13,515 nt of DNA from Spirochaetae bacterium HGW-Spirochaetae-7 (GTDB lineage: Bacteria > Spirochaetota > Spirochaetia > Treponematales > UBA12059): contig PGXR01000059.1 of the NCBI GenBank assembly GCA_002839245.1, positions 1-13,515 on the forward strand. Reading direction: 5' to 3'. Of the stretch, positions 11,932 to 13,515 are shown in pieces. Each line of letters begins with the position of its first letter. Position 1 is the stretch's first letter. Made by a program: the position numbers and the translations under genes. The notes under the pieces were generated by a model. The model saw only the letters and a list, made by a program, of their open reading frames with translations. It did not search any database and was not told the DNA's origin.

Positions 11932-13515
11932 CGATAAAAACTCACCAAGGATACCGAAAGGGCCAGAAGCCGGTCCTCCGCGTGGAGCCCGCATCTCGCT
12001 GATAGTATTCGTCGGGCTATTGGCAACCTCGGTAGCCCTGTTTTTCTTCGACGGTTCGTCGGCTATTCCCGGCATACCATATTCAACCTTCATTACCCAT
12101 CTCGAGGAAGGCAATGTCGACTCGGTGCGGATCGTCGACCAGCGTATGATACAGGGCACTCTCAAGGGGCGTTCAGGGGATTCCCAGCAGTTCAGCACGC
12201 TTATCCCGTATCTGGATGCCGGTCTCCTTGAAAAACTCAAGTCAAAGAACGTCAAAGTCGAAGGCGCTGACGCCCAGATGAGTCCGCTAAGGCTGCTCGG
12301 CGAGCTCTTCCCGTGGATATTCGGCTTCTTCATCGTCTGGATGGTCTTCAAGCAGACGCAAGGCAACAACAAGGCTTTCAGTTTCGGCAAGAGCCGCGCC
12401 AAGCGCTACCAGGAAAACGACAAGAAGACGACATTCGCCGACGTGGCCGGCCAGAAGGAAGCCAAGTACGAGCTGCTCGAAGTGGTCGACTACCTCAAGA
12501 ATCCTCAAAAATTCGTAAAGATGGGCGCGCGCATACCCAAGGGAGTCTTGCTCGTAGGCATGCCGGGCACCGGCAAGACCCTGCTTGCAAAGGCGGTCGC
12601 CGGCGAGGCTGACGTACCGTTCTTCCATATGTCAGGTTCCGATTTCGTGGAAATGTTCGTCGGTGTCGGCGCGAGCCGCGTACGCGACCTCTTCGAGCAG
12701 GGACGCAAGAGCGCCCCGTGCATCCTTTTCATAGACGAGCTGGACGCCGTCGGGCGCACCCGAGGGGCCGGCTACGGCGGCGGCCATGACGAACGGGAAC
12801 AGACCCTCAACCAGATGCTCGTCGAGATGGACGGCTTCGATACCAAGGACGGAGTCATAATCCTCGCGGCCACCAACAGGCCGGACGTCCTCGACCCGGC
12901 GCTGCTCCGGCCCGGCCGGTTCGACCGGCAGGTGATCGTCGCGATGCCCGACATACAGGAACGCGAGGACATACTCAAGATCCACATGGCCAAGGTTCCC
13001 AGCTCGATCGACATCGACGTGAAGCGCCTCGCCCGCGCGACCCCCGGCATGAGCGGCGCCGATCTGGCCAACATGGTCAACGAGGCCACGCTCTTCGCGG
13101 TCCGCAGGGATCGCGCAGAGGTGGAGATGCAGGATTTCGAGGAAGCGCGCGACAAGATCATGATGGGCATAGCCAGGACGTCGCTCATCATATCCGAAGA
13201 AGAGAAGAAGGCCACCGCCTATCACGAGGCCGGTCACGCGCTGCTCCATTACTACCTGCCCAATGCCGATCCCCTCCACAAGGTGACCATAGTGCCGCGT
13301 GGCAGGGCTCTCGGGCTGGCCATGTCGCTTCCGCTCCGCGATGCCTACTCGAGGGGCCGGGGCTGGGTGCGGGACAGGATAGTCATATCGTACGGCGGCT
13401 TCGCGGCCGAGACCATCGTCTATGGCGAAACGACGACAGGAACGACGCAGGACATAAAGCAGGCCACCGACCTCGCCCACAAGATGGCCTGCGAATGGGG
13501 CATGGCGGAAGAACT
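11921..13515 (+). CDS. ftsH: ATP-dependent zinc metalloprotease FtsH (3' end outside window)
   Basis: FtsH is a hexameric inner-membrane AAA+ protease that degrades membrane and regulatory proteins. About 531 residues are visible: membrane segment 1 at 25-43, a periplasmic domain, membrane segment 2 at about 129-143, then the AAA domain with Walker A G213-M-P-G-T-G-K-T220 (M replaces the commoner P), pore motif EMFVGVG, Walker B ending D272-E-L-D275, and the second region of homology TNRPDVLDPALLRPGRFD. The zinc site is H435-E-A-G-H439, and the third-ligand region TTQDIKQAT is present. ATG 11921 overlaps the tilS end, with GGAAGGAG at 11901-11908 (a rather long 12-base gap). Of its 31 Ile codons, 16 are ATA. 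The C-terminus is cut by the window. Confidence 0.97.
   Translation, partial: MQFDDKNSPRIPKGPEAGPPRGARISLIVFVGLLATSVALFFFDGSSAIPGIPYSTFITHLEEGNVDSVRIVDQRMIQGTLKGRSGDSQQFSTLIPYLDAGLLEKLKSKNVKVEGADAQMSPLRLLGELFPWIFGFFIVWMVFKQTQGNNKAFSFGKSRAKRYQENDKKTTFADVAGQKEAKYELLEVVDYLKNPQKFVKMGARIPKGVLLVGMPGTGKTLLAKAVAGEADVPFFHMSGSDFVEMFVGVGASRVRDLFEQGRKSAPCILFIDELDAVGRTRGAGYGGGHDEREQTLNQMLVEMDGFDTKDGVIILAATNRPDVLDPALLRPGRFDRQVIVAMPDIQEREDILKIHMAKVPSSIDIDVKRLARATPGMSGADLANMVNEATLFAVRRDRAEVEMQDFEEARDKIMMGIARTSLIISEEEKKATAYHEAGHALLHYYLPNADPLHKVTIVPRGRALGLAMSLPLRDAYSRGRGWVRDRIVISYGGFAAETIVYGETTTGTTQDIKQATDLAHKMACEWGMAEE

Noticed and set aside
1..13515. Mobile element, defence system, toxin-antitoxin pair or biosynthetic cluster
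   Set aside because: No transposase, integrase, attachment-site repeats, nuclease-helicase genes or small toxin pairs are visible. Every + strand gene fits a known housekeeping family, and only the acidic minus-strand gene is unassigned.

Overview
The window is a gene-dense, GC-rich (about 60% by eye) piece of bacterial chromosome. It holds only housekeeping genes, nearly all on the + strand. A spirochaete of the Treponema/Spirochaeta type is the best guess. The grounds are the run spoVG - rplY (CTC type) - tilS - ftsH, which recalls the Borrelia order spoVG-ctc-pth-tilS-ftsH, and the run rplU-prp-rpmA-obg-nadD-yqeK-LCP-rsfS. That assignment rests on remembered gene order, not on a search. 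ATA is used heavily for Ile and AGG for Arg despite the high GC.

Layout. 1-834 is the 3' part of ligA (DNA ligase). 890-2644 is argS, with its own promoter. A strong promoter at 2653-2682 and a structured leader of about 120 nt open a long + strand operon: rplU (L21), prp (L27-type protease), rpmA (L27), obg (ribosome-assembly GTPase), nadD (NAD synthesis), yqeK (HD phosphohydrolase), an LCP/LytR-like membrane protein and rsfS (ribosome silencing factor). From obg on, each gene overlaps the next. The operon's theme is large-subunit assembly and its control.

From 8109 down to 7666 lies a complete minus-strand unit (promoter, Shine-Dalgarno, gene, terminator) for a 103-residue, extremely acidic protein that I do not recognise. 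A divergent promoter drives ispE (isoprenoid synthesis), apparently as a leaderless mRNA. spoVG follows, then a promoter, a hairpin and tRNA-Gln(UUG) just ahead of rplY (bL25). rplY ends in the only textbook + strand intrinsic terminator. tilS (tRNA-Ile2 lysidine synthase) and ftsH (membrane protease, cut by the window end) overlap and close the window.

No mobile element, CRISPR array, phage gene or defence system is visible. The unexplained signals are structural. Hairpins without a T-tract sit across the stop codons of five genes (ligA, argS, prp, ispE, spoVG). L27 has a shortened N-terminus although an intact-looking Prp protease is encoded beside it. The LCP protein lacks its usual active-site residues, the rplU leader looks regulatory, and the acidic orphan gene has a fully defined transcription unit.
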